Assembly: GCF_009789195.1 (NCBI RefSeq)
Contig: NZ_WSTC01000036.1
Coordinates: 1-58,618 of the forward strand
Origin: Paenibacillus sp. MMS18-CY102
GTDB lineage: Bacteria > Bacillota > Bacilli > Paenibacillales > Paenibacillaceae
Length of the DNA: 58,618 bases
Reading direction: 5' to 3'
Shown: positions 18,266 through 25,836 of the stretch, one piece after another
Position numbering within the stretch: the stretch's first letter is position 1
How the letters are laid out: the number at the start of each line of letters is the position of its first letter
Made by a program: the position numbers and the translations under genes
The notes under the pieces: generated by a model
Told to the model about the DNA's origin: nothing
What the model saw: only the letters and a program-made list of their open reading frames with translations
Database searches by the model: none

Positions 18266-19873
18266 ATGGGAGAGCATGCGGTGCAAGGGGAATTGCGCTT
18301 GAAAGCGGATGTATTAGTAATCGGCGGAGGGCCAGCTGGCACTTGGGCAGCATTAACGGCAGCAGGCAAAGGCGCGAAGGTTGTGCTGGCGGATAAAGGC
18401 TATTGCGGATCAAGCGGCGCGACAGCGCCATCGGGCACAGGCGTTTGGTACGTTAAGCCGGAGCAGCAGTTGCGCGAGCAGGCCAAAGCAAGCCGTTATG
18501 AGCTGGGCGGGCGCCTCGCGGAGCATCGGTGGATGGATCGAGTGCTGGACCGGACATATGAGAATATGAACAAACTTGGCGTATACGGCTATCCGTTCCC
18601 GATCGATGGCGATGGCAATCAGCACCGCCGCGGTTTGCAAGGGCCGGAGTATATGCGTTTAATGCGGAAACTCGTGCAAAAGGCAGGCGTGCGCATTCTT
18701 GATCACAGCCCTGCGCTGGAACTGCTCGCTGACGAGCATGGCGTAGGCGGTGCGGCGGGCGTCCAAAACCAGACGGGGCAAACATGGAGCGTTCGCGCCG
18801 GAGCTGTCATTATCGCAACGGGCGGCTGCGCTTTTCTTAGCAAAGCGCTTGGCTGCAATGTGCTGACAGGTGATGGCTATTTGTTCGCGGCGGAAGCGGG
18901 AGCCGACCTGTCAGGCATGGAGTTTTCCAATGCTTATGCCATTTCGCCGACGTTCTCATCGGTCACGAAAACAGCCTATTACAGCTACGCGAGCTTCTAT
19001 TACGAGGACGGCACGCCAATTCCAGGAGCGGGCTCGAAGCATGGCCGTTCCGTCATTGCGCGCAATTTGCTGGAGGGCAACCAAGTGTATGCCAAGCTTG
19101 ATCAAGCTTCCGAGGAGTTAAAGCCGCTGCTGCGCGTTGCGCAAACGAACTTCTTCCTGCCGTTCGACCGCCGCGGCATCGATCCGTTCAAGGATCTGTT
19201 CCCAGTAACGCTCCGGCTGGAAGGCACAGTCCGCGGTACGGGCGGCATTCGGGTGACGAATGAGCAGTGCGCAACGTCGGTGCCCGGCTTATATGCAGCA
19301 GGCGATGCAGCGACGCGCGAGCTGATCTGCGGCGGCTTTACAGGCGGCGGCAGCCATAATGCAGCATGGGCAATGTCGTCTGGCTCCTTCGCAGGCGAAG
19401 GGGCGGCGGATTATGCGCGGGGGCTTGGCCAGCATGCTACGGAACGTTCGCTTCGTGGATTGTCGTCCAATACGTTAACGGCAAAGCGCTCTGAATCAGG
19501 TGCGAACGATAGGACAGAGCAAATCGTACGCGCTGTACAGGAGGAAGTGAAGCCGTATGACCGCAATTTGTTCCGCACGGAGCAAGGGCTAACGTCATCG
19601 CTCGGGCGATTGGACGAATTGTGGCGGGAGCAGCGGGGGCAAGCGATCGAGCGTTCCCCTGAAGGGGTGAAGGCGCGTGAGGCTGCGGCCATGACTGCAA
19701 CGGCACGCTGGATGTACAATTCGGCGCTCGCCAGAACGGAGACGCGCGGCATGCATAAACGGGATGATTTTCCAACGCAGGATAACAACCAGCATAACAG
19801 GCTCATTAGCGGCGGCTTGGATCACGTTTGGGTCAAATCCGAGGAAATCGCAAGGGAGGTTGTTCCTTCATGA
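18266..19873 (+). CDS. AprA-like FAD-dependent oxidoreductase 1
   Basis: Flavoprotein of the fumarate reductase/succinate dehydrogenase/adenylylsulfate reductase alpha superfamily; 535 residues, ATG 18266 after GAGGAGG. The FAD-binding Rossmann motif is DVLVIGGGPAGTWAA (about residues 13-27), followed by the E/D-type LADKG, then ATGGCAFLSKALGCNVLTGDGYLFAAEAGADLSGMEF-type sequence around 180-215, and the second FAD motif VPGLYAAGDAATRE near 350. The stop overlaps by ATGA with a two-cluster ferredoxin gene, just as aprA pairs with aprB. No sulfate adenylyltransferase is present, so a true APS reductase is doubtful; with sulfonate-type transport genes around it, oxidation or reduction of an imported sulfur compound is the better guess. 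A paralogue lies at 22314. Confidence 0.82.
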   Translation: MGEHAVQGELRLKADVLVIGGGPAGTWAALTAAGKGAKVVLADKGYCGSSGATAPSGTGVWYVKPEQQLREQAKASRYELGGRLAEHRWMDRVLDRTYENMNKLGVYGYPFPIDGDGNQHRRGLQGPEYMRLMRKLVQKAGVRILDHSPALELLADEHGVGGAAGVQNQTGQTWSVRAGAVIIATGGCAFLSKALGCNVLTGDGYLFAAEAGADLSGMEFSNAYAISPTFSSVTKTAYYSYASFYYEDGTPIPGAGSKHGRSVIARNLLEGNQVYAKLDQASEELKPLLRVAQTNFFLPFDRRGIDPFKDLFPVTLRLEGTVRGTGGIRVTNEQCATSVPGLYAAGDAATRELICGGFTGGGSHNAAWAMSSGSFAGEGAADYARGLGQHATERSLRGLSSNTLTAKRSESGANDRTEQIVRAVQEEVKPYDRNLFRTEQGLTSSLGRLDELWREQRGQAIERSPEGVKAREAAAMTATARWMYNSALARTETRGMHKRDDFPTQDNNQHNRLISGGLDHVWVKSEEIAREVVPS

Positions 19874-20202
19874 TCGAGGTCGTTAGCGCATCGCGATGCG
19901 TGTCCTGTAATCAATGCGTATCGGTCTGCCCGACGAATGTGTTCGATATGGGTGAAGGCGGCATCCCGGTCATTGCACGGCAGGATGATTGCCAGACTTG
20001 CTTTATGTGCGAGCTGTATTGCCCCGTCGATGCGCTGTATGTAGAGCCAGATCCGGAGAGAGTAATCGGCGTTACAGAGGAGCAATTAGAAACCCAAGGG
20101 CTGCTCGGCGGGTATCGGGAGAAGGTCGGCTGGGGAAAAGGGCGCAAGCCGGTATCGAGCCACAGCTTTATGTATCAGCTATCACAGAAAGCAGGCTTTT
20201 AA
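19870..20202 (+). CDS. AprB-like 2x[4Fe-4S] ferredoxin 1
   Basis: A 110-residue iron-sulfur protein whose ATG lies in the ATGA overlap with the flavoprotein gene. Two clusters are predicted: CVSCNQCVSVCPTNVF (about residues 10-25) and CQTCFMCELYCPVDALY (about 43-59), each with CxxCxxCxxxCP. The C-terminal tail (GGYREKVGWGKGRKPVSSH) is conserved in the paralogue at 23972. It most likely forms an alpha-beta complex with the flavoprotein and passes electrons to or from FAD. Confidence 0.88.
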   Translation: MIEVVSASRCVSCNQCVSVCPTNVFDMGEGGIPVIARQDDCQTCFMCELYCPVDALYVEPDPERVIGVTEEQLETQGLLGGYREKVGWGKGRKPVSSHSFMYQLSQKAGF

Positions 20203-20223
20203 ATACGAGAGGAGCATACGAAC

Positions 20224-21288
20224 ATGGCGCAGCGATTGAGAGAGAAAATAGGGGGACGTTCCAAGAGCTTGAGGTTGGCTCTTGCGGTTACGGCGATGGT
20301 AGCGGCGGCTGTGCTTCTTCAAGCATGCGGCGCATCTGGCGATAAGGAGGAGGCGAAGCCTGCCGGCACTTCGAAGGAGTCGTCAGCGGGCGAGGGGAAG
20401 ACGGTAGCTCCTTCTGTGCTGAACTACGGCTTCATTGGCAGCAATAAGCTAAACCTCCCTTCCGGCGCGGAGGGGTGGGGCTTGTATAAGGGCATCATTC
20501 AAACGGAATTAAAGCAATACGGCATTACGGAGATTAAAGCAACAGGGTTCCCGAACGGTCCCGACCAGACGGAGTCGCTCATTAGCGGGCGGCTTGATCT
20601 GGGCAGCCTTGGCGATACGCCAGCGATTATTGCCTATGGCTCCGGTGCTAAGACCCGCCTTATTACGCAAGCTTCGACCCATACGGTTGGTTACCTCATC
20701 GGCCAGAAGGGCGGCATCAAGTCGCTGCAAGAGCTGAAGGGAGGGACGATTGCGATTCAAAAGGGCTCCTTCATGCATCGTTATATTGTCGGTTTGCTGA
20801 AGGCAGAGGGCGTTTCCGATTACAAGCTGGTACATATGCTCATTCCTGATGCAGAAGCCGCGCTGGCGAGAGGCGACGTTGCCGCTATAACGGATACCGG
20901 TGCAAGAGCGCTTAAGCTGATAGACGACGGCTTCCCGCTTATCGACGAATCGGCGAACCATCCGGATTTGCTGGGCACGAGCGCGACTGTCGTTTCGAAT
21001 GATTATTTGGGCAAATTCCCGGATTTCCCGAAAGCATGGAATGCTGCCCGCGAGAAGGCGCTGGCGGACTTGAAGCAGCATGAGGAAGAATACTACGAAT
21101 TTGCCGCTCAGGTGAATAACACGACGGTCGAGTTAACGAAGAAGCTGTATCCGATCAGCGACATTAAGGATCAAGCTTTTACGGATGAAGGGCTTAAGCT
21201 GCTGTCAGGCACCAAAGATTTCTTGGTCGAAGAGAAGCTGGCGAAGAAAGATTTTAACGTAGAGGATTGGGTGCTTCGCGCGCAATAA
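20224..21288 (+). CDS. SsuA-like substrate-binding lipoprotein
   Basis: Extracellular receptor of the importer, 354 residues from ATG 20224 (GAGAGGAG upstream). The signal peptide ends in LLQAC, with the lipidated cysteine at residue 35, followed by a Gly/Ser/Lys/Glu-rich linker. The NMT1/SsuA-type domain covers about 65-345: NYGFIGSNKLNLPSGAEGW, the family-typical DLGSLGDTPAI, GYLIGQKGGIKSLQELKGGTIAIQKGS, and a DTGARALKLIDDG region. Substrate is probably a sulfonate or another small organic anion, judged only from family and operon. Confidence 0.88.
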   Translation: MAQRLREKIGGRSKSLRLALAVTAMVAAAVLLQACGASGDKEEAKPAGTSKESSAGEGKTVAPSVLNYGFIGSNKLNLPSGAEGWGLYKGIIQTELKQYGITEIKATGFPNGPDQTESLISGRLDLGSLGDTPAIIAYGSGAKTRLITQASTHTVGYLIGQKGGIKSLQELKGGTIAIQKGSFMHRYIVGLLKAEGVSDYKLVHMLIPDAEAALARGDVAAITDTGARALKLIDDGFPLIDESANHPDLLGTSATVVSNDYLGKFPDFPKAWNAAREKALADLKQHEEEYYEFAAQVNNTTVELTKKLYPISDIKDQAFTDEGLKLLSGTKDFLVEEKLAKKDFNVEDWVLRAQ

Positions 21289-21320
21289 TCTGTCTAGTAA
21301 ATTTGGAGGGAGAGATCAGG

Positions 21321-22148
21321 ATGAGCGTACGAACGTTAGCTGTCCATTCGTTTAAGCTGGAAGTTGGAGAGGGGCTCACGATTGAAGGCGAGGTCAAAAG
21401 CTGGCAGGATAACGAGCTTAAGCCTGTCGTTATCGTCAGCCATGGTTTCAGGGGGCATAAAGATTGGGCATTCTGGCCGGAGGTAACGAGGCAGCTCGCT
21501 GAACAGGGATTTTATACGGTGAGCTACGATTTCTCGCGAATTGCTGCTGTGCGGGATGGGCTGGATGAGCAGCGGATCGCGCAGGCAACGACATTGTTGC
21601 AGGAGCAGCTCGATTTGCATGCGGTAACGCAAGCGTTGCGCGCTAGGCAGCTTCCGTTGGCGGAGCAAGCGGACACAAGCCGGATTGGGCTTATTGGCCA
21701 CAGCCGTGCCGGCGGCAGCGTCATTGTCTATGCGGCGGAGCACCCGGCAGCGGTGCAGGCGATCGTCGTCTGGAACGGCGGAGCGGGACCCGTTCGCCTT
21801 CAGCCGCAGGCAAAGGATTCAGCGCCAGAGCAAGGGCAAGCAGAGCAGCTATCCGTGCTGGAAGCAACGCTTCGTGATGACCAGTTGCACAATGCAGAAC
21901 GTTACGCGCTGGTAGAGCGAATTGAAACGCTGGCTGCGCAGGTGCTTATTGTGCAGGGCGATGATGACCGTGAGCAGCTGCTGGAGCAATTCCGGACGTT
22001 CCAAGAGCGGGCGCCGCAGCATCATTATCTCACCATTGCCAGTGGCAATCATACGTTCAATACCGTTCACCCGTATGAGGGCGCATCTCCCCAGCTGTCA
22101 GAAGCGGTGGAGGCGACGATCCAGTTTCTTCGCGTACAGCTTGGTTGA
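21321..22148 (+). CDS. alpha/beta hydrolase
   Basis: A 275-residue serine hydrolase starting at ATG 21321 after GGAGGGAGAG; the open frame continues upstream to 21267 into the SBP gene without ribosome site. It has the oxyanion region VIVSHGFRGHKDW, the nucleophile elbow GLIGHSRAGGS (Ser128), a likely acid in VQGDDDRE (Asp214-216), and the His in SGNHTFN (His244). The fold fits the dienelactone hydrolase/serine aminopeptidase group. As the sixth gene of the sulfonate-type operon it could cleave an ester or thioester linked to the imported compound; this is inference. It is followed by an 11-bp tandem repeat. Confidence 0.82.
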   Translation: MSVRTLAVHSFKLEVGEGLTIEGEVKSWQDNELKPVVIVSHGFRGHKDWAFWPEVTRQLAEQGFYTVSYDFSRIAAVRDGLDEQRIAQATTLLQEQLDLHAVTQALRARQLPLAEQADTSRIGLIGHSRAGGSVIVYAAEHPAAVQAIVVWNGGAGPVRLQPQAKDSAPEQGQAEQLSVLEATLRDDQLHNAERYALVERIETLAAQVLIVQGDDDREQLLEQFRTFQERAPQHHYLTIASGNHTFNTVHPYEGASPQLSEAVEATIQFLRVQLG

Positions 22149-22171
22149 GATAAGGGGACAGGCGGGACGGC

Positions 22172-22222
22172 GGAGCCGGGAAGGAGCCGGGAAGGAGCCG
22201 GGAAGGAGCCGGGAAGGAGCCG
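22172..22222 (+). repeat. 11-bp tandem repeat, 4.6 copies
   Basis: The unit GGAGCCGGGAA is repeated perfectly four times plus a 7-base partial copy. It sits 24 bases after the hydrolase stop, in the 165-base gap before the second flavoprotein gene. Each unit contains a GGAG core, but no start codon lies at proper distance. Confidence 0.92.
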
Positions 22223-22244
22223 CTGGCTAATAACCGTCTAGCGG

Positions 22245-22280
22245 CAAGGCACGGTTGGGTGTTGGCCCTTCCGTGCCTTG
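22245..22280 (+). terminator. intra-operon stem-loop
   Basis: CAAGGCACGG pairs with CCGTGCCTTG (10 bp, 16-nt loop), followed only by TTTGG. A smaller CCGCT/AGCGG hairpin (22220-22244) abuts it. It could be a partial terminator or an mRNA-stability element between the two halves of the operon. Confidence 0.5.
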
Positions 22281-22313
22281 TTTGGCGTTAATAATCGATC
22301 AGGAGGCGGGACA

Positions 22314-23975
22314 ATGGAGCAGGCACAAGGCGAGAAGTTCATTGCAGATGTACTCGTGCTCGGTGGCGGTCCGGCCGGTGCGTGGGCGGCATGGCGTGCG
22401 GCATCGGAAGGGGCTCGGGTCGTGCTTGCCGACAAAGGGTACGTGGGCACAAGCGGTGCCACTGCACCGGGAGGGACAACGCTGCTCGTCATCCCGCCAA
22501 TAGCGGAGCTTCGCGAGCAGGCGGTAGCCGCACGCCTGAAGGCAGGCGGCTATTTGTCCGAGAATGCATGGATTCATCGCGTATTGGACCAGGTAGACAT
22601 TAATCTGAAGCTGCTAGAGCAATGGGGATATCCTTTTCGGCAGGATGAGCAAGGCCAAACTTTGCGTACGCATCTGCATGGACCGGAATATATGCAGCTT
22701 ATGCGGCGCGTTATTCGAAAAGCCGGCGTCCGCATTCTTGACCAATCGCCTGCGCTTGAGCTGCTGGCCGATGAGCATGGCGTAGGCGGTGCGCGAGGCG
22801 TGAACCGCCTTACCGGCGAGACATGGGAGGTGCGGGCGAATGCGGTCATTATGGCAACCGGAGGATGCACATTCCTAAGCAAGGGGCTAGGCTGCAACGT
22901 ATTGACGGGGGAAGGGCTGTTAATGGCATCCGAGGCGGGCGCAGAATTGTCTGGCATGGAGTTCAGCCGCCAATATGCGCCGAGCTTTGCCGATGGCAGC
23001 GTGACGCGTGGGCGAATGTTTGCTTGGTCCACTTTATATGATGAGCATGGGAAAGCGCTGCACCAAGGGGACCGCACATTCGGCAGCCTTCAGAAGCTGA
23101 TGCTGGAAGGGCCGGTTTATGCATCGATTGACCTTGCCGATACACCGGAGAAGCAAGCGTTCCTGCGCAAGGCGCATCCGATTTTCTTCATGCCGCTGGA
23201 GCGTGCGGGCATTAATCCGTTCACGGATAAGTTTCCGCTCACGCTGCGCTATGAAGGAACGATGCGCGGAACGGGCGGGCTGCGCCTAACCGGCGAGGAT
23301 TGCGCAACGAGCGTCGCTGGCTTATACGCGGCGGGCGATGCGGCTTCGCGGGAAAAGGTGACCGGCGCCGTGTCAGGCGGCGGAGCATATAACGCCTCTT
23401 GGGCAATTTGTAGCGGAACATGGTCCGGACGCGGAGCTGCGATTTATGCGCTGTCGCAGAACAAGGATGCTGGCTCGCGCAACTTGAAGCCAGCAGGGCG
23501 GCATGGCTTAGCCGCTGGCGAAGCATCCCCAGAGCGGCTGGAGACGAAACCGCTAATTGAAGCGATACAGCGGGAAGTGCTGCCGCTTGAGATCAATTAT
23601 TTTCGCAGTGAACCGGTAATTCGGGCATCGCTCGATCGGCTTCATAAGCTAAAACCGGCTTTGCAAGGGCAGATTGGCCATTCGGTACAGGAGAAAGTGC
23701 GCGCACGCGAAACAGCCGGCATGCTTGCGGTGGCGAGATGGATGTATACCGCGGCGTTAGCGCGCAAGGAGACGCGCGGTTTGCAGTCGCTGGCGGAATA
23801 TCCGCAGCTTGATCCGCGGCAGACCCATCGTTTAATCGTAGCGGGCATCGACGATATTCGCATTCGCGCTGAGAAAGTGCCGCATGCGCAGGAATGCTTG
23901 GCAGCTAATCCGCTTCAATCCGAAGGGATACAAGGCTCGAAGCCTGCTGTCCGGAAGGAGGGATTGCTTACATGA
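22314..23975 (+). CDS. AprA-like FAD-dependent oxidoreductase 2
   Basis: Paralogue of the flavoprotein at 18266; 553 residues from ATG 22314, which follows AGGAGGCGGG. FAD motifs: DVLVLGGGPAGAWAAWRAA (about residues 11-29), MATGGCTFLSKGLGCNVLTGEG near 180-200, GLYAAGDAASREK near 340. The two proteins share long identical stretches such as SPALELLADEHGVGGA and differ in loops near the predicted substrate pocket (GFTGGGSHNAAWAMSSG in copy 1, AVSGGGAYNASWAICSG in copy 2). It ends with ATGA overlap into its own ferredoxin gene. The duplication of the whole flavoprotein/ferredoxin pair suggests either two related substrates or two steps of one pathway. Confidence 0.82.
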   Translation: MEQAQGEKFIADVLVLGGGPAGAWAAWRAASEGARVVLADKGYVGTSGATAPGGTTLLVIPPIAELREQAVAARLKAGGYLSENAWIHRVLDQVDINLKLLEQWGYPFRQDEQGQTLRTHLHGPEYMQLMRRVIRKAGVRILDQSPALELLADEHGVGGARGVNRLTGETWEVRANAVIMATGGCTFLSKGLGCNVLTGEGLLMASEAGAELSGMEFSRQYAPSFADGSVTRGRMFAWSTLYDEHGKALHQGDRTFGSLQKLMLEGPVYASIDLADTPEKQAFLRKAHPIFFMPLERAGINPFTDKFPLTLRYEGTMRGTGGLRLTGEDCATSVAGLYAAGDAASREKVTGAVSGGGAYNASWAICSGTWSGRGAAIYALSQNKDAGSRNLKPAGRHGLAAGEASPERLETKPLIEAIQREVLPLEINYFRSEPVIRASLDRLHKLKPALQGQIGHSVQEKVRARETAGMLAVARWMYTAALARKETRGLQSLAEYPQLDPRQTHRLIVAGIDDIRIRAEKVPHAQECLAANPLQSEGIQGSKPAVRKEGLLT

Positions 23976-24337
23976 TTGAACTCGTAAGCGCAGAGCGCTG
24001 CATCGGTTGCCAGTTATGCGTGAAAGTATGCCCAACCAACGTGTTCGATATGGCAGATGAACTGCCTGTCATCGCTAGGCAAGACGATTGCCAAACCTGC
24101 TTCATGTGCGAAGCTTATTGCCCGGCCGACGCGCTGTACGTTGCGCCGCAGGCGGAGATTTCCGTTGCTGTGGACGAGAAGCAGCTGATTGCTTCGGGCC
24201 TATTGGGCAGCTGGCGTGCTGAGATTGGCTGGCATAAAGGCGCTGAGACAACGATGGCAAGAGAGGATACGACGCCTTTCTTTGAAACCTACACGGCTGC
24301 GAACCGCAAGCCACGGCATTCTTCTCTCCCCTCATAA
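23972..24337 (+). CDS. AprB-like 2x[4Fe-4S] ferredoxin 2
   Basis: A 121-residue partner of flavoprotein 2, starting within the ATGA overlap. Two cluster motifs: CIGCQLCVKVCPTNVF (about residues 10-25) and CQTCFMCEAYCPADALY (about 42-58). It closely matches ferredoxin 1, including SWRAEIGWHKGAE near the C-terminus. The last gene of the operon; a terminator follows seven bases after the stop. Confidence 0.88.
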   Translation: MIELVSAERCIGCQLCVKVCPTNVFDMADELPVIARQDDCQTCFMCEAYCPADALYVAPQAEISVAVDEKQLIASGLLGSWRAEIGWHKGAETTMAREDTTPFFETYTAANRKPRHSSLPS

Positions 24338-24343
24338 ACTTAT

Positions 24344-24387
24344 AGGTCCAGCCTTCCTTAACATGTGGAGGTTTGGGCCTTTTTTTA
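24344..24387 (+). terminator. terminator of the sulfonate-type operon
   Basis: AGGTCCAGCCTTCC pairs imperfectly with GGAGGTTTGGGCCT, then TTTTTTTT. Confidence 0.75.
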
Positions 24388-24489
24388 TATGGGCAAATAA
24401 GCCAAGCCGGAACTCGTCTGCATAATTGGCCAAGTCTGCACATAGACATGTTATCAGTTGTTCACACAAAGTGCAGAGGGGTGGATTTC

Positions 24490-25668
24490 ATGCGTCGGAT
24501 CATTTGGATCACGGCCATTATGATGTGCTTCACGATTATCGCTACCGCGTGCGGAGCGAAAAATCCTGAATCCGTCATTAAGGAGCTTGGCAAGGTACAG
24601 AACAAGATGGAGAGCTATCAGGCAAAAGGAACGATGAAACTCAATACGAGCCAGCAGCCTTTGGAGTACAAAGTAGAGGTTTGGTACCAGAAGGATCACT
24701 ACTACCGGATTGCCCTGACCAATGAGAAGAAAGATATTACCCAAATCGTGCTTCGCAATGACGATGGCGTATTCGTCCTAACGCCTAGATTAAATAAAGT
24801 GTTCCGCTTCCAAAGCGACTGGCCGGACAATCAAGGGCAAGTCTACCTGTACCAGACGTTGCTCTCCAGCATCTTGAATGACGAGTCGCGCCAATTCGCT
24901 TCGGATAACGATGCGTATGTGTTCGATGTTATGGCTAACTACCAGAATGCGAGCCTCGCACGGCAAAAAATTTGGCTGAATAAAGAAGACTTTGCGCCGA
25001 GCAAAGTCGAAGTGTCCGACACGAACGCATCGGTAATGGTTCAAGTAACGTTCGATGAGTTCAAATTTGATCCGAAATTCGAGAAGAACGCCTTCGACAC
25101 ACAGGCGAATCTCAATGCAGGCGCTGCACCAGCACCTTCAGCTGCGGCTTCGGATGAAGGCGATACAGCCAATCCGGACGATCCGAACAAAGCAACTGGC
25201 ACGGACGCGAATGGCGAGAAGGCGGATGGCTCCGCAGGAGCAGGCGATAATGGAGCGGCAGCCGATCCTCAACAATCGGGCGATACGGGCAAAGAAGAGC
25301 CGAAAGCCGAAGATACGATGGCGTTGCCTAGTGCATTCCAAGAAATGCAGCCGACTTATTTGGGAGACGGCGTAGCATGGAAGGATACGCAAGAAATTAC
25401 GTTCGGCGGCAATGCGGGCGTGCTGCAGCGTTACACTGGAACGTATAACTATACGATCTTGCAGACGCAGCCGAAGGACGTTGCAGCTACTTATATCCCT
25501 GGCGAGATGGTAGACCTCGGATTTACAATGGGCCAGTTGACTGGCGAAGAGCAACAGACGCTGACGTGGACATATGAGGGCAACCAATTCCGCCTCACCA
25601 GCTCTGATCTGCCATTCGATGAAATGGTCGCAATCGCCCAATCGGTGGATGGCGAGCCGACAAAGTAA
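24490..25668 (+). CDS. ydcC: LolA-like sporulation lipoprotein (YdcC/GerS type)
   Basis: The product is a 392-residue lipoprotein starting at ATG 24490 (AGAGGGGTGG upstream). The lipobox IATAC puts the lipidated cysteine at residue 21. The LolA-like half-barrel domain follows (about 28-200, with KMESYQAKGTMKLN and RIALTNEKKDITQIVLRNDDGVFVLTP). An acidic Ala/Gly/Asp linker of about 70 residues (about 205-275) precedes a C-terminal part (about 280-390). Bacillus subtilis ydcC also lies directly upstream of alrA, ndoAI and ndoA, so the gene order supports the assignment. The related Clostridioides GerS acts in cortex/germination; sigma-E control is expected from the family but no promoter was identified. 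The acidic linker looks longer than in YdcC. Confidence 0.8.
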   Translation: MRRIIWITAIMMCFTIIATACGAKNPESVIKELGKVQNKMESYQAKGTMKLNTSQQPLEYKVEVWYQKDHYYRIALTNEKKDITQIVLRNDDGVFVLTPRLNKVFRFQSDWPDNQGQVYLYQTLLSSILNDESRQFASDNDAYVFDVMANYQNASLARQKIWLNKEDFAPSKVEVSDTNASVMVQVTFDEFKFDPKFEKNAFDTQANLNAGAAPAPSAAASDEGDTANPDDPNKATGTDANGEKADGSAGAGDNGAAADPQQSGDTGKEEPKAEDTMALPSAFQEMQPTYLGDGVAWKDTQEITFGGNAGVLQRYTGTYNYTILQTQPKDVAATYIPGEMVDLGFTMGQLTGEEQQTLTWTYEGNQFRLTSSDLPFDEMVAIAQSVDGEPTK

Positions 25669-25695
25669 GGGACTAATTCATTCAGCGGGCAAGCT

Positions 25696-25732
25696 ACAGC
25701 AGCGTTCCGATGAGGAGCGCTGCTGTCTTTTT
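25696..25732 (+). terminator. terminator of the ydcC-like gene
   Basis: ACAGCAGCG pairs with CGCTGCTGT, extended by TTCC/GGAG, followed by CTTTTTG. Confidence 0.8.
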
Positions 25733-25836
25733 GTTTTCCAACAGGTTCCTCAGGCCAAAACATTCAGCCTTCATTGACACTGCCACCCTCAAGCTATAAC
25801 ATAGTTTTTATTGGGTTGTTACGGCAAGAGGAGAAG

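Noticed and set aside
18266-20202. Classical dissimilatory APS reductase AprAB
   Set aside because: No sat, qmo or dsr genes are nearby and the context is an importer; the pair is only AprAB-like.
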